A stretch of 64,000 nt of DNA. Origin: Paucihalobacter ruber (GTDB taxonomy: Bacteria > Bacteroidota > Bacteroidia > Flavobacteriales > Flavobacteriaceae). The position numbers were made by a program, and so were the translations under genes. The stretch is from contig NZ_VHIQ01000001.1 in the NCBI RefSeq assembly GCF_006494535.1, forward strand, positions 374,736-438,735, in the 5' to 3' direction. Of this stretch, positions 8,769 to 17,663 are shown piece by piece; positions within the stretch are counted from its first letter, which is position 1; every line of letters starts with the position of its first letter. A model generated the notes under the pieces. It made no database searches. It was not told the DNA's origin and saw nothing but the letters and a program-made list of their open reading frames with translations.

Positions 8769-9275
8769 ATGAATAACAACCAAACCGTTAAAATATTATC
8801 TTTTCTTTTGTTGGTTCTCGTTCAGGGATTGGTGCTTAATCACATAAATTTTTTAGGATATATCAATCCATTTCTTTACATATTATTTATTTTGATATAT
8901 CCTACATCTAATAACAGAGTATTATTTCTGCTCATTAGTTTCTTTTTGGGCTTTGTAATAGATATCTTTTCAGATTCAGGAGGTATTCATGCAGCTGCGT
9001 CTGTTTTTTTAGCTTATATAAGACCCCCTTTATTAAAATTTTCCTTCGGAATGTTATATGACTATCAGTCTATTAAATTCAATCAGATTGATTTAGGTAA
9101 CTTTTTTATATACACTACAATTGGTGTTTTTATACATCATTTTGTAGTCTTTATTTTAGCCTTTTTCAACTCAGAATTATGGTTAGAAATTTTAAAATCA
9201 ACTTTATTTTCTTCAATTTTTAGTATTGTCGTAATTTTAATCATCAAAATTCTTTTTAGCACCAATCGAAAATGA
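8769..9275 (+). CDS. mreD: rod shape-determining protein MreD
   Basis: Small polytopic membrane protein (168 residues, about five to six helices) of the elongasome. Sequence identity in this family is low, and the call rests on size, hydropathy, the helix-borne motif GFVIDIFSDSGGIHAAAS and strict position between mreC and mrdA. Its last four bases overlap the mrdA start (ATGA), indicating translational coupling. Confidence 0.9.
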   Translation: MNNNQTVKILSFLLLVLVQGLVLNHINFLGYINPFLYILFILIYPTSNNRVLFLLISFFLGFVIDIFSDSGGIHAAASVFLAYIRPPLLKFSFGMLYDYQSIKFNQIDLGNFFIYTTIGVFIHHFVVFILAFFNSELWLEILKSTLFSSIFSIVVILIIKILFSTNRK

Positions 9276-11158
9276 GAAAATTATTGCTATTAACATCTGT
9301 AATTCTGGTAGGTTTCGTTTTTATTGCGAGACTCTTCTACCTGCAGATATACGACAGTAGCGAGTATAACATCTACGACGATAATGCCATACGAAAAGTT
9401 TACGATTATCCAAAACGCGGTTATATTTACGATAGAAATGGCAAATTACTGGTTGCGAACCAACCATCGTACGATTTAATGGTGATTCCACGTGAAGTGA
9501 AACCTTTGGACACGGTTGAATTTTGTAATCTTCTCAATATTACAAAAGAAGATTTTATTAAAATTTATAACCGTGCCAGAAATTATTCGCCGCGATTGCC
9601 TTCTGTCTTTGTACCACAGTTATCAAAAGAAGATTTTGGAACACTCCAGGAAAAATTGAGAAAATACGAAGGCTTTTACATACAAAAACGCTCACTCAGG
9701 TCCTATGAAACCTCAATTGGCGCTAATGTTTTAGGCGATATTGGCGAAGTTAATCAATCTATTATGGATAGAGATGACTATTACAAAATGGGTGATTTAA
9801 TAGGCAAACAAGGTGTTGAAATTTCATACGAGCACATTTTAAGAGGAAAAAAAGGTATTAAATTCATTCAAAAAGACAGGTTTAACAGAGATATCGGACC
9901 TTATAAAAATGGGGTTTTTGACACCCTACCCGAATCGGGTAGAGATATCGTAATAACTATTGATGCTGTACTGCAGGAATACGGTGAAAAACTCATGCAA
10001 CATAAACGTGGTGGCATAGTTGCTATAGATCCTAAATCAGGTGAAATTTTAGCCATGATATCTTCGCCTACATACAATCCCAATTTATTGGTTGGTAGAG
10101 AACGTTCAGCTAATTTTACTAAACTTTACAGAGATTCAATTGCAAAACCGCTATTTGATCGTGGCTTGCAAGCCCAGTATGCACCTGGTTCACCGTTTAA
10201 AGTAATGAATGCACTCATTGGTTTACAAGAAGGCGTTATTACTACAAGTGAAACTGTTGGTTGCAGCATGGGCTATTATTATAACGGAAGGCGCTTAACA
10301 GGTTGCCACAGTCACGCTTCTCCTGTTAACATGAATTCGGGGATAGCGCAATCTTGTAATGCCTATTTTGTAAATGTATATAGAAAAATTCTTGATAAAT
10401 ACAAGGATCCCGCAGAGGGTATGAATATTTGGGCCAATCACAACAAAAGTTTTGGCTTAGGCGGTTTTCTGAATAATGATTTATCTGTAGGGAGCCGAGG
10501 TAGAATACCCGATGGGGATTTTTACGACCGTGGTTATGGAAAAGGCAGATGGCGATCAACCTATGTGGTTTCTAACGCTATTGGTCAAGGTGAAGTTGAA
10601 GCAACACCCATACAATTGGCTAATATGGTCGCTGTCATTGGTAACAGAGGCTATTATTATACACCTCATATTATAAAATCTATTGAAGGCGAAGAAATCG
10701 ATGAAAATTTTAAGAGTCCAAAATACACAACTATAGATGCCAAACATTTTGAACCGGTTGTTCAAGGAATGTTTGATGTTTACAATAAAGGTACCGCGCA
10801 ATCATTACAAGTTCCGGGAATAGAAATTTGTGGTAAAACAGGTACTGCCGAAAATTTTGCCATCATAGACGGTAAAAAAACACAACTTACCGATCACTCT
10901 ATCTTTGTTGCTTTTGCTCCAAAAGACAATCCAACCATTGCCATTGCCGTATTTGTAGAAAACGGTTACTGGGGCAGCAGATTTGCAGGGAGAATTGCCA
11001 GTTTAATGATAGAAAAATATATCAAAGGAGATATTACTCGCAAAGACATGGAAAAATGGATTTTAACCCATTCTCTCGAAGATGAATATGCCAAACCTTA
11101 TTCTGGCCAACCTTTTAAAATTAATCGCGAAACTACCTTAAAAGTGATTGATTTATAA
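9272..11158 (+). CDS. mrdA: penicillin-binding protein 2 (elongation transpeptidase)
   Basis: Monofunctional class B PBP that crosslinks peptidoglycan during elongation. After the N-terminal anchor helix (residues about 4-22) come the pedestal domain with PKRGYIYDRNG and the transpeptidase domain. The SxxK motif is Ser307-Pro-Phe-Lys310 in APGSPFK; SCN is in AQSCNAYF and KTG in CGKTGTAEN. At 628 residues the length is normal. Its stop codon overlaps the rodA start (TAATG). Its pairing with RodA next door is the standard glycosyltransferase/transpeptidase complex. Confidence 0.97.
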   Translation: MRKLLLLTSVILVGFVFIARLFYLQIYDSSEYNIYDDNAIRKVYDYPKRGYIYDRNGKLLVANQPSYDLMVIPREVKPLDTVEFCNLLNITKEDFIKIYNRARNYSPRLPSVFVPQLSKEDFGTLQEKLRKYEGFYIQKRSLRSYETSIGANVLGDIGEVNQSIMDRDDYYKMGDLIGKQGVEISYEHILRGKKGIKFIQKDRFNRDIGPYKNGVFDTLPESGRDIVITIDAVLQEYGEKLMQHKRGGIVAIDPKSGEILAMISSPTYNPNLLVGRERSANFTKLYRDSIAKPLFDRGLQAQYAPGSPFKVMNALIGLQEGVITTSETVGCSMGYYYNGRRLTGCHSHASPVNMNSGIAQSCNAYFVNVYRKILDKYKDPAEGMNIWANHNKSFGLGGFLNNDLSVGSRGRIPDGDFYDRGYGKGRWRSTYVVSNAIGQGEVEATPIQLANMVAVIGNRGYYYTPHIIKSIEGEEIDENFKSPKYTTIDAKHFEPVVQGMFDVYNKGTAQSLQVPGIEICGKTGTAENFAIIDGKKTQLTDHSIFVAFAPKDNPTIAIAVFVENGYWGSRFAGRIASLMIEKYIKGDITRKDMEKWILTHSLEDEYAKPYSGQPFKINRETTLKVIDL

Positions 11159-12441
11159 TGGTGCAAGCGGATCATAAGAGACATTTTAAGTTTGATTGGA
11201 TAACAATTTTACTGTTTTTAATTTTACTGTTTTTTGGATGGATCAATATTATATCGGCATCTACAACCGGCGAAATCACTAGTTATTTAGATCTAAATCA
11301 GCCTTACGGCAAACAACTACTTTACATATTTTTAACCTTCGGTCTAATCGCAGTTATATTGGCTATAGAAGCCAAATTTTACGAACGCTTTGCAAGCATT
11401 ATTTATTTGGTGTCTTTATTGTCTTTAGTAGGACTGTTTATTTTTGGTAAAGAAGTAAACGGCGCCTTGTCTTGGTATGGCATTGGCAGTATTACAATCC
11501 AACCCGCAGAATTTGCCAAATTTGCAACTGCCCTGGCCATTGCTAAATACATAAGCGACTTAGAAACAGACTTAAAGACCATTAAAGATCAAATTAAATC
11601 CGTATTAATCATTACCATTCCTGCACTTTTAATCCTATTGCAAAACGACACCGGAAGCATGTTAGTATATGCGTCATTTTTCTTTGTTTTTTATAGAGAA
11701 GGAATACAACAGGTCTATCTTATTATAGGTATTGTTTTAATTTTAATCGCTGTATTATCAATTAAATTTGGCGTACTTATTACCGTAGGAACTTTTGCAG
11801 CTATTATACTGGCTATTTATTTTTTACTTCGGAAGAAGAAAATACAAATCATTCAACTTATAAGTGTGTTTTTGCTTATTTCGGTTATGTCTGTTGCAGT
11901 TAAATATGTTTACCAAACTGTTTTAAAACCCCATCAAAAAGACAGAATTGAACTTTGGTTAAGGTTAGAAAAAGACCCGGAAAAATTGCGTGAAATGCGT
12001 CAAACCATCCTATATAACTTAAACGAATCTGAAAAAGCCATTAGCAGTGGCGGAATAAAAGGCAAAGGTTTTATGGAAGGTACGCGAACAACCGGCAAGT
12101 TTGTTCCTGAACAACACACCGATTATATTTTTAGTACCGTAGGAGAAGAATGGGGATTTCTGGGTAGTGCCTTTGTAGTAATTGTATTTGTGTTGTTGAT
12201 AGTAAGGATTTTATTTTTAGCAGAATCACAAAAAACTCAATTTAGCCGGGTTTATGGTTATGGTGTGGCTTCAATTTTGTTTTTTCACTTCACCATTAAT
12301 ATAGGTATGGTTATGGGACTTATACCAACCATTGGTATACCCTTACCGTTATTTAGTTACGGTGGCTCAGGGCTTTGGGCTTTTACCATCATGATTTTTA
12401 TTTTTATAAAGCTTGACGCCAATAAAGTTAATGAATGGTAA
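11158..12441 (+). CDS. rodA: peptidoglycan polymerase RodA (SEDS family)
   Basis: SEDS-family glycosyltransferase that polymerises lipid II together with PBP2. About ten helices are visible, with IQPAEFAKFA near residue 116, the extracellular region with KGKGFMEGTRTTGKFVPEQHTD (around 300-320) carrying the conserved acidic residue, FSTVGEEWGFLG, and GIPLPLFSYGGSG near the C terminus. At 427 residues it is somewhat longer than E. coli RodA (370), the extra being in a central loop/helix region (about 215-245), as is common in Bacteroidota. It is last in the shape operon; a hairpin terminator follows within ten bases. Confidence 0.97.
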   Translation: MVQADHKRHFKFDWITILLFLILLFFGWINIISASTTGEITSYLDLNQPYGKQLLYIFLTFGLIAVILAIEAKFYERFASIIYLVSLLSLVGLFIFGKEVNGALSWYGIGSITIQPAEFAKFATALAIAKYISDLETDLKTIKDQIKSVLIITIPALLILLQNDTGSMLVYASFFFVFYREGIQQVYLIIGIVLILIAVLSIKFGVLITVGTFAAIILAIYFLLRKKKIQIIQLISVFLLISVMSVAVKYVYQTVLKPHQKDRIELWLRLEKDPEKLREMRQTILYNLNESEKAISSGGIKGKGFMEGTRTTGKFVPEQHTDYIFSTVGEEWGFLGSAFVVIVFVLLIVRILFLAESQKTQFSRVYGYGVASILFFHFTINIGMVMGLIPTIGIPLPLFSYGGSGLWAFTIMIFIFIKLDANKVNEW

Positions 12442-12448
12442 TAAAATA

Positions 12449-12484
12449 GAAACCACCACCATTTATTTAAATGGCGATGGTTTC
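12449..12484. terminator. hairpin terminator between rodA and the converging small membrane gene
   Basis: A 16-position stem (GAAACCACCACCATTT against AAATGGCGATGGTTTC) has 14 matched pairs and a 4-base loop. It lies between the stops of the two convergent genes and could serve both strands. Confidence 0.65.
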
Positions 12485-12490
12485 ATTCCA

Positions 12491-12646
12491 TTAAATAAAC
12501 AAACCTAAGGCCAGTAAAAACAATAACAGTAAAATACCGGCAAATTTTAACTTAGGCTTTTTTATAGGATGCTGCAAAACTCTTAACAAAATAAGATTTG
12601 CAACAATCGCTAAACCAACATATAATTGTGTTAGAATATAATCCAT
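12491..12646 (-). CDS. 51-residue membrane protein downstream of icd
   Basis: Short open frame from the ATG at 12646 to a TAA at 12491, which I translated by hand. It gives two hydrophobic segments, about residues 3-24 (YILTQLYVGLAIVANLILL) and 35-51 (FAGILLLLFLLALGLFI), joined by a basic loop (QHPIKKPKLK), the pattern of a two-helix inner-membrane miniprotein. It starts 12 bases after the icd stop, on the same strand, and ends right at the convergent terminator. I do not recognise a family. Length, hydropathy and tight spacing make it plausible; it remains unproven. Confidence 0.6.
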   Translation of the reverse strand: MDYILTQLYVGLAIVANLILLRVLQHPIKKPKLKFAGILLLLFLLALGLFI

Positions 12647-12658
12647 AATGATCGCAAA

Positions 12659-14095
12659 TTATTGTCCTTGCCCTAACGAGTAACCTCTAACACCATCAAA
12701 CATGTATAAGTTTTCGGTTTTGATGGTGTCTACATCAACTTCTACGGCCTTCGACAACACCTCAATAATATCGCTTTTAGATGGCGTTTTCCCATCTACA
12801 ACACTAAATCTGCATCGCCAATGATCTGTACAAAAGGTTTCCTCAAATCCTTGTGGCCACACTTTTACGCCTCTATTGGTTATCATGCTTAATTGTAGTG
12901 TTTGATTATTCATTTTCTGTAATTTTTCGGCTATTATATCAGGATTGGTACCTTCCCAGTGCACAAAAACGTCAACTCCAACCAACTCTTTCTTGGCTTT
13001 TGGTTTTCTCACATGCCTTGGAATGGAAATAACACCCGAATTTTTAAGTTCTACCTTCTTAAGAGTCTTTGGTATTTGTCCTAGATTAGCAATAACAGCC
13101 TCAGCAAATTCTTTAGTACCAACTTTTTGAGTACTCACACCTTCTTTAAAAATATCGTAAGTATGAACGCCATCTTCCATAGTTTTTAACCAGGCATTTT
13201 GTACTTTTTCAGCAATTTCAGATTGGCCAATATGCTGCAACATTAAAATGGCTCCTTGTAATAACCCAGATGGGTTTGCCATATTTTGTCCGGCACGCCG
13301 CGGAGCAGAACCGTGAATAGCCTCAAACATGGCATGGTCATGACCAATATTTGCAGAGCCAGCTAAACCAACCGAACCAGTAATTTGAGCAGCCACGTCT
13401 GATAACACATCGCCATACAAGTTTGGCATCACAATAACGTCAAAAGCTTCGGGCGTATCTGCCATTTTTGCGGCCCCTATGTCTATAATCCAGTGCTCGT
13501 TTTCAATATCAGGATACTGCGATGCGATCTCATCAAATACCTTGTGAAACAAACCATCTGTTTGCTTCATAATATTATCTTTTGTGAAACAAGTTACTTT
13601 TTTCCTTCCATATTTACGGGCGTATTCAAAAGCGTACGTAACTATTTTTTCACAACCGGGGCGGCTAATTAACTTTAAACATTGAACCACCTCATCTGTT
13701 TGCTGGTGCTCAATACCTGCATATAAATCTTCTTCGTTTTCTCTTACAATCACCAAGTCCATATCGGGATGTTTGGTAGCAATAAAGGGGTGCAAACTTT
13801 TACATGGCCGAACATTAGCAAACAAGCCTAAAGTTTTTCTTGTGGTTACATTCAAACTTTTGTAGCCACCGCCTTGAGGCGTAGTAATTGGTGCTTTTAG
13901 AAAAATTTTATTTCTCCGAATAGTTTCCCAGGCTTCGTCTGATATACCTGCGGTATTACCTGCTAAGTATACTTTTTCGCCTACTTCTATTTCGTCAATT
14001 TCTAATTGCGCTCCGGCGGCCTTTAAAATCATTAATGTGGCATCCATAATTTCAGGTCCAATGCCATCGCCTTTTGCTACGGTGATTCTTGTCAT
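12659..14095 (-). CDS. icd: NADP-dependent isocitrate dehydrogenase, Thermus-type with C-terminal domain
   Basis: Oxidatively decarboxylates isocitrate to 2-oxoglutarate in the TCA cycle. Isocitrate/isopropylmalate dehydrogenase motifs run in order: GDGIGPEI at residues 9-16, the substrate arginines in LFANVRPCKS, RENEEDLYAG, and the metal-binding block MPNLYGDVLSDVAAQ. The nucleotide loop is HGSAPRRAGQNMANP. After about residue 335 there is a roughly 140-residue extra domain (from LKNSGVISIPRHVRKP on), as in the Thermus thermophilus enzyme and most Bacteroidota. Length is 478 residues. Cofactor preference for NADP is inferred from the subfamily. It heads a two-gene unit with the small membrane protein. 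Confidence 0.96.
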   Translation of the reverse strand: MTRITVAKGDGIGPEIMDATLMILKAAGAQLEIDEIEVGEKVYLAGNTAGISDEAWETIRRNKIFLKAPITTPQGGGYKSLNVTTRKTLGLFANVRPCKSLHPFIATKHPDMDLVIVRENEEDLYAGIEHQQTDEVVQCLKLISRPGCEKIVTYAFEYARKYGRKKVTCFTKDNIMKQTDGLFHKVFDEIASQYPDIENEHWIIDIGAAKMADTPEAFDVIVMPNLYGDVLSDVAAQITGSVGLAGSANIGHDHAMFEAIHGSAPRRAGQNMANPSGLLQGAILMLQHIGQSEIAEKVQNAWLKTMEDGVHTYDIFKEGVSTQKVGTKEFAEAVIANLGQIPKTLKKVELKNSGVISIPRHVRKPKAKKELVGVDVFVHWEGTNPDIIAEKLQKMNNQTLQLSMITNRGVKVWPQGFEETFCTDHWRCRFSVVDGKTPSKSDIIEVLSKAVEVDVDTIKTENLYMFDGVRGYSLGQGQ

Positions 14096-14122
14096 AAATA
14101 ATAGTTTTTTGATTTACTAGCG

Positions 14123-14130
14123 CAAATTTA
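14123..14130 (-). promoter_or_regulatory. -7 promoter box (TAAATTTG) for icd
   Basis: TAAATTTG on the minus strand, ending 27 bases before the icd ATG at 14095, matches TAnnTTTG. Confidence 0.5.
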
Positions 14131-14287
14131 AAAACCATTATTAATATAGTTTTATTTATGTTTTTTATATACTACATAAACATTTTTAATGCAAAATATA
14201 AAAAGAGTTCCATCTCAAATTTTCAATTAAGACTTCAAATTAAAACAAAATCAATTATCGGATATTAAATATAAAAACAATTCCAAT

Positions 14288-14336
14288 AAAGACCTCACAG
14301 TCCCGAAGCTTCGGGATTGAAGTCTGTGAAGTCTTT
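14288..14336. repeat. nested inverted repeat downstream of valS (AGACCTCACAG type)
   Basis: Outer arms AAAGACCTCACAG (14288-14300) and CTGTGAAGTCTTT (14324-14336) are inverted copies with one mismatch. Between them sits the perfect palindrome TCCCGAAGCTTCGGGA (14301-14316). From memory, AGACCTCACAG...CTGTGAGGTCT elements recur between genes in many flavobacterial and cytophagal genomes. Here it lies just beyond the valS stop in the 288-bp valS-icd gap and may act as its terminator. The rest of this gap is AT-rich with nothing else recognisable apart from the icd promoter. Confidence 0.6.
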
Positions 14337-14383
14337 ACTCAACAATATTTTATTACTAAATTTAACGTACTAGCAGCAACTTA

Positions 14384-17014
14384 TCAGTTCAAGTTTTTAA
14401 GCGCAGCTCTAAGGGTATCGATCTTAGCAAGCGCATCGGCCTCCTTGTTCCTTTCGTTTTCAATAACTGTTGGAGGTGCATTATTTACAAAGCGTTCGTT
14501 TAACAGTTTAGATTGAACAGACTTTAGGAAGCCTTCGGTGTAACTTAATTCCGCTTTTATTTTGGCAATTTCTTCCTCAATATTTACTTTTCCGGCCACC
14601 GGAATGAAATACTCATTACTCTGAACCCTGAAACTTAATGCACCTTCGGGTGCCAATTCAACACTTTCTATATTTGAAACATTACCCAATTTTTGTATAA
14701 CAGGGTTGTAATTTTCAGATATGTTTAAGTTATTAATAACAGCCAGGTCAATACTGTCTTTGAAAGGAATATTTTTTTCTTTTCTAATAGATCTAATACC
14801 TGAAACAACTTGTTTTATTAATTCGAAATCTGATATGATTAGATGGTCAAATGCTATTACCTCCGGATAAGATGCCACTATTAAAGCTTGGTTTGTATTT
14901 CTATTTTGAAGTAACTGCCAAATTTCTTCAGTTAAGAATGGCATAAAGGGATGAAGGATTTTTAAATTGTCTTCAAATAATTGTTGTACCTCATTAAAAG
15001 TTTTTTGATCTATGGGGTCTCCATAGCCGGGTTTTATCGTCTCTAATAACCATGAACAAAAATCGTCCCAAATGAGTTTGTAAACGCTCATTAAGGCATC
15101 ACTCAATCTAAATTTTGAGTAGTGATCTTCAATTTCTCCAAGAACACTTTGAAAACGGGCTGAATACCATTCAATAGCAATTTTAGATGATTCGGGCTGT
15201 TCGATTTCTGCAACTTCCCAGCCTTTTATCAGCCTGAAAGCATTCCATATTTTATTAGCAAAACCTTTTCCCTGATTACATAAAGACTCATCAAACAATA
15301 AATCGTTACCGGCGGCGGCACTAAGCAATAATCCCACCCTAACACCATCGGCGCCATAATTTTCAATAAGTTTTAAGGCGTCAGGACTATTTCCTAGGGA
15401 TTTAGACATTTTTCTACCCTGTTTATCTCTTACCAAACCGGTGAGGTAAACATTTTTAAATGGAATATCGTTTTTAAACTCAAATCCTGCTACTATCATC
15501 CTTGCAACCCAGAAAAACAGAATATCTGGTCCGGTAACCAAATCATTAGTTGGATAGTAGTAATTAATTTCTTCATTGTTTGGGTTATTAATCCCATCAA
15601 AGACAGAAATTGGCCATAACCATGAGGAAAACCAAGTATCTAAAACATCGGCATCTTGTTTTAAATCTTCGAGATTTATTTGGTTGTTACCTGATTTTTT
15701 GCGCGCAAGATCTAGTGCTGCTTCACGGCTTTCTGCCACTACAAAATCATCTTCGGCATCACCGTAATAGTAAGCCGGTATTTGCTGACCCCAAAGTAGT
15801 TGACGCGAAATATTCCAATCGCGAATATTTTCCATCCAATGCCTGTAGGTGTTGTTGAATCGTTTTGGAAACAACCTAATAGTTTCATCTTGTAAAACTG
15901 CCTTTATTGCGGGCTTGGCTAGGTCTTCCATTTTAAGAAACCACTGCTCAGACAAGCGCGGTTCTATAATAGCCTTGGTACGTTCTGAAATCCCGACTCT
16001 ATTGGTATGGCTTTCAACTTTCACCAATGCAGCGATAGATCTTAACTCTTCAACAATTTCGGGTCTTACAACAAAACGATCTTTACCCTGATAATGCAAA
16101 CCATAACTATTAAGAGTGGCATCTTCATTAAAAATATCGATGATTTCCAACTGGTGTTTTTCACCTAAAACTTTATCATTTTCATCGTGGGCCGGTGTTA
16201 CTTTTAGGCATCCTGTTCCAAACTCCATATCTACATAGTCATCCTCAATTATTGGAATTACCCGGTTACAAACAGGCACAATAGCCTTTTTCCCCTTCAA
16301 ATGGGAAAAACGTTCATCGTTGGGGTTGATACAAATTGCGGTATCGCCCAAAATTGTTTCGGGCCTTGTGGTAGCAATGGTAAGGGTTTCATTACTTCCT
16401 TCAATTTGATATCTTATATAATATAGTTTACCATCTTGATCTACGTATTCAACCTCTTCATCGGATAGTGTTGTTTTTGCCTCCGGATCCCAATTAACCA
16501 TACGATATCCGCGATATATCAAACCTTTATTAAACAAATCAACAAATACCTTGATAACTGCAGCACTCATATCATCATCCATGGTAAACTTGGTACGATT
16601 CCAATCGCATGAACAACCCAATTTTTTAAGTTGTTCTAAGATGACGCCACCATATTCGTGTGTCCAATCCCAGGCGTGTTTTAAAAATTCTTCTCTTGTT
16701 AGGTCATTTTTGTCGATGCCTTGTTCCTTTAATTTGGCTACTACTTTAGCCTCAGTTGCAATAGAGGCATGATCGGTTCCTGGCACCCAGCAGGCATTTT
16801 TACCGTGCAAACGCGCACGTCTTATTAATACATCCTGAATGGTGTTGTTTAACATATGGCCCATGTGTAAAATACCGGTTACATTTGGTGGCGGAATTAC
16901 AATGGTATACGGTGTGCGATGATCTGGTTTTGAACTGAAATAATTGTTTTTCATCCAGTAGTCGTACCATTTGCGCTCTACCTTTTTTGCATCATAATGT
17001 AACGGAATTTCCAT
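14384..17014 (-). CDS. valS: valyl-tRNA synthetase
   Basis: Class I aminoacyl-tRNA synthetase charging tRNA-Val, with an editing domain against threonine. The HIGH motif appears as HMGH in PPPNVTGILHMGHML near residue 45, and KMSKS as GRKMSKSLGN. The CP1 editing block (TTRPETILGDTAI) lies between, and a coiled-coil arm closes the C terminus (EEIAKIKAEL...LRAAL). The ATG at 17014 gives a 876-residue protein starting MEIPLHYD; a longer TTG start falls within the promoter box. It is a single-gene unit between the icd and DUF1573 regions. Confidence 0.98.
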   Translation of the reverse strand: MEIPLHYDAKKVERKWYDYWMKNNYFSSKPDHRTPYTIVIPPPNVTGILHMGHMLNNTIQDVLIRRARLHGKNACWVPGTDHASIATEAKVVAKLKEQGIDKNDLTREEFLKHAWDWTHEYGGVILEQLKKLGCSCDWNRTKFTMDDDMSAAVIKVFVDLFNKGLIYRGYRMVNWDPEAKTTLSDEEVEYVDQDGKLYYIRYQIEGSNETLTIATTRPETILGDTAICINPNDERFSHLKGKKAIVPVCNRVIPIIEDDYVDMEFGTGCLKVTPAHDENDKVLGEKHQLEIIDIFNEDATLNSYGLHYQGKDRFVVRPEIVEELRSIAALVKVESHTNRVGISERTKAIIEPRLSEQWFLKMEDLAKPAIKAVLQDETIRLFPKRFNNTYRHWMENIRDWNISRQLLWGQQIPAYYYGDAEDDFVVAESREAALDLARKKSGNNQINLEDLKQDADVLDTWFSSWLWPISVFDGINNPNNEEINYYYPTNDLVTGPDILFFWVARMIVAGFEFKNDIPFKNVYLTGLVRDKQGRKMSKSLGNSPDALKLIENYGADGVRVGLLLSAAAGNDLLFDESLCNQGKGFANKIWNAFRLIKGWEVAEIEQPESSKIAIEWYSARFQSVLGEIEDHYSKFRLSDALMSVYKLIWDDFCSWLLETIKPGYGDPIDQKTFNEVQQLFEDNLKILHPFMPFLTEEIWQLLQNRNTNQALIVASYPEVIAFDHLIISDFELIKQVVSGIRSIRKEKNIPFKDSIDLAVINNLNISENYNPVIQKLGNVSNIESVELAPEGALSFRVQSNEYFIPVAGKVNIEEEIAKIKAELSYTEGFLKSVQSKLLNERFVNNAPPTVIENERNKEADALAKIDTLRAALKNLN

Positions 17015-17044
17015 ACTTTGGTACTGTTTTTGATATAGTAAAGG

Positions 17045-17052
17045 CAAAAGTA
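17045..17052 (-). promoter_or_regulatory. -7 promoter box (TACTTTTG) for valS
   Basis: TACTTTTG on the minus strand matches TAnnTTTG and ends 30 bases before the valS ATG at 17014. Confidence 0.55.
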
Positions 17053-17196
17053 CTGATATTTATTTTTTAATGAAATAATTGCATGTTTAAACTTTTTTAA
17101 AGCAATGTATTTAAGTAAAACTATGCATTACGTCTATTTTATTTTGTTAGAAACTAAAAACAGATTAATTTTAAACTTTAGAAAAACCCAAAAACA

Positions 17197-17622
17197 ATGA
17201 AAAAATTAACTACAATTTTATTTTTTGGCTTACTATCAGTAGGCTTATTTGCTCAAAATAAAGTAGCCAAAATTGAATTTAAAACCGATACCATTGATTA
17301 CGGAACTATCGAAAAAGGAGCCGATGGTTTAAGAACCTTTGAGTTTACCAATACTGGAGATGCGCCATTAATTATTACTGATGTAAAATCTACCTGTGGT
17401 TGCACCGTGCCAAAATGGACCAAAGAACCAATTATGCCTGGGCAAGGCGGCGAAATTCAGGTTAAATACGATACCAATCGTGTCAACCCTATTAGAAAAA
17501 CAGTCACTGTTATTTCAAATGCCGAAACACCAACTGTTTCATTAAAGATTAAAGGCACAGTAGTTGACAGCACAAAAGATAATCCGCTTGAGAAAAAAGC
17601 CAAGAGCCTAATCGAACAGTAA
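17197..17622 (+). CDS. DUF1573 secreted protein
   Basis: Exported 141-residue protein with a clean signal peptide (residues 1-20, ending LFAQ). The remainder is the DUF1573 Ig-like fold: IDYGTIEKGADGLRTFEFTNTGDAPL, then DVKSTCGCTVPKW with the CGC motif, and a last strand block with SLKIKGTV. The family is abundant in Bacteroidota periplasm and cell surface; its function is not established. It is monocistronic, followed by a strong terminator. Confidence 0.92.
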   Translation: MKKLTTILFFGLLSVGLFAQNKVAKIEFKTDTIDYGTIEKGADGLRTFEFTNTGDAPLIITDVKSTCGCTVPKWTKEPIMPGQGGEIQVKYDTNRVNPIRKTVTVISNAETPTVSLKIKGTVVDSTKDNPLEKKAKSLIEQ

Positions 17623-17640
17623 AATTTCAAATAAATGAAT

Positions 17641-17663
17641 GCCCTCGTTTCGGGGGCTTTTTT
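17641..17663 (+). terminator. Rho-independent terminator after the DUF1573 gene
   Basis: Stem GCCCTCG/CGGGGGC (one T-G pair) with a TTT loop, followed by six T residues. The T run touches the stop codon of the convergent protease gene. Confidence 0.85.
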
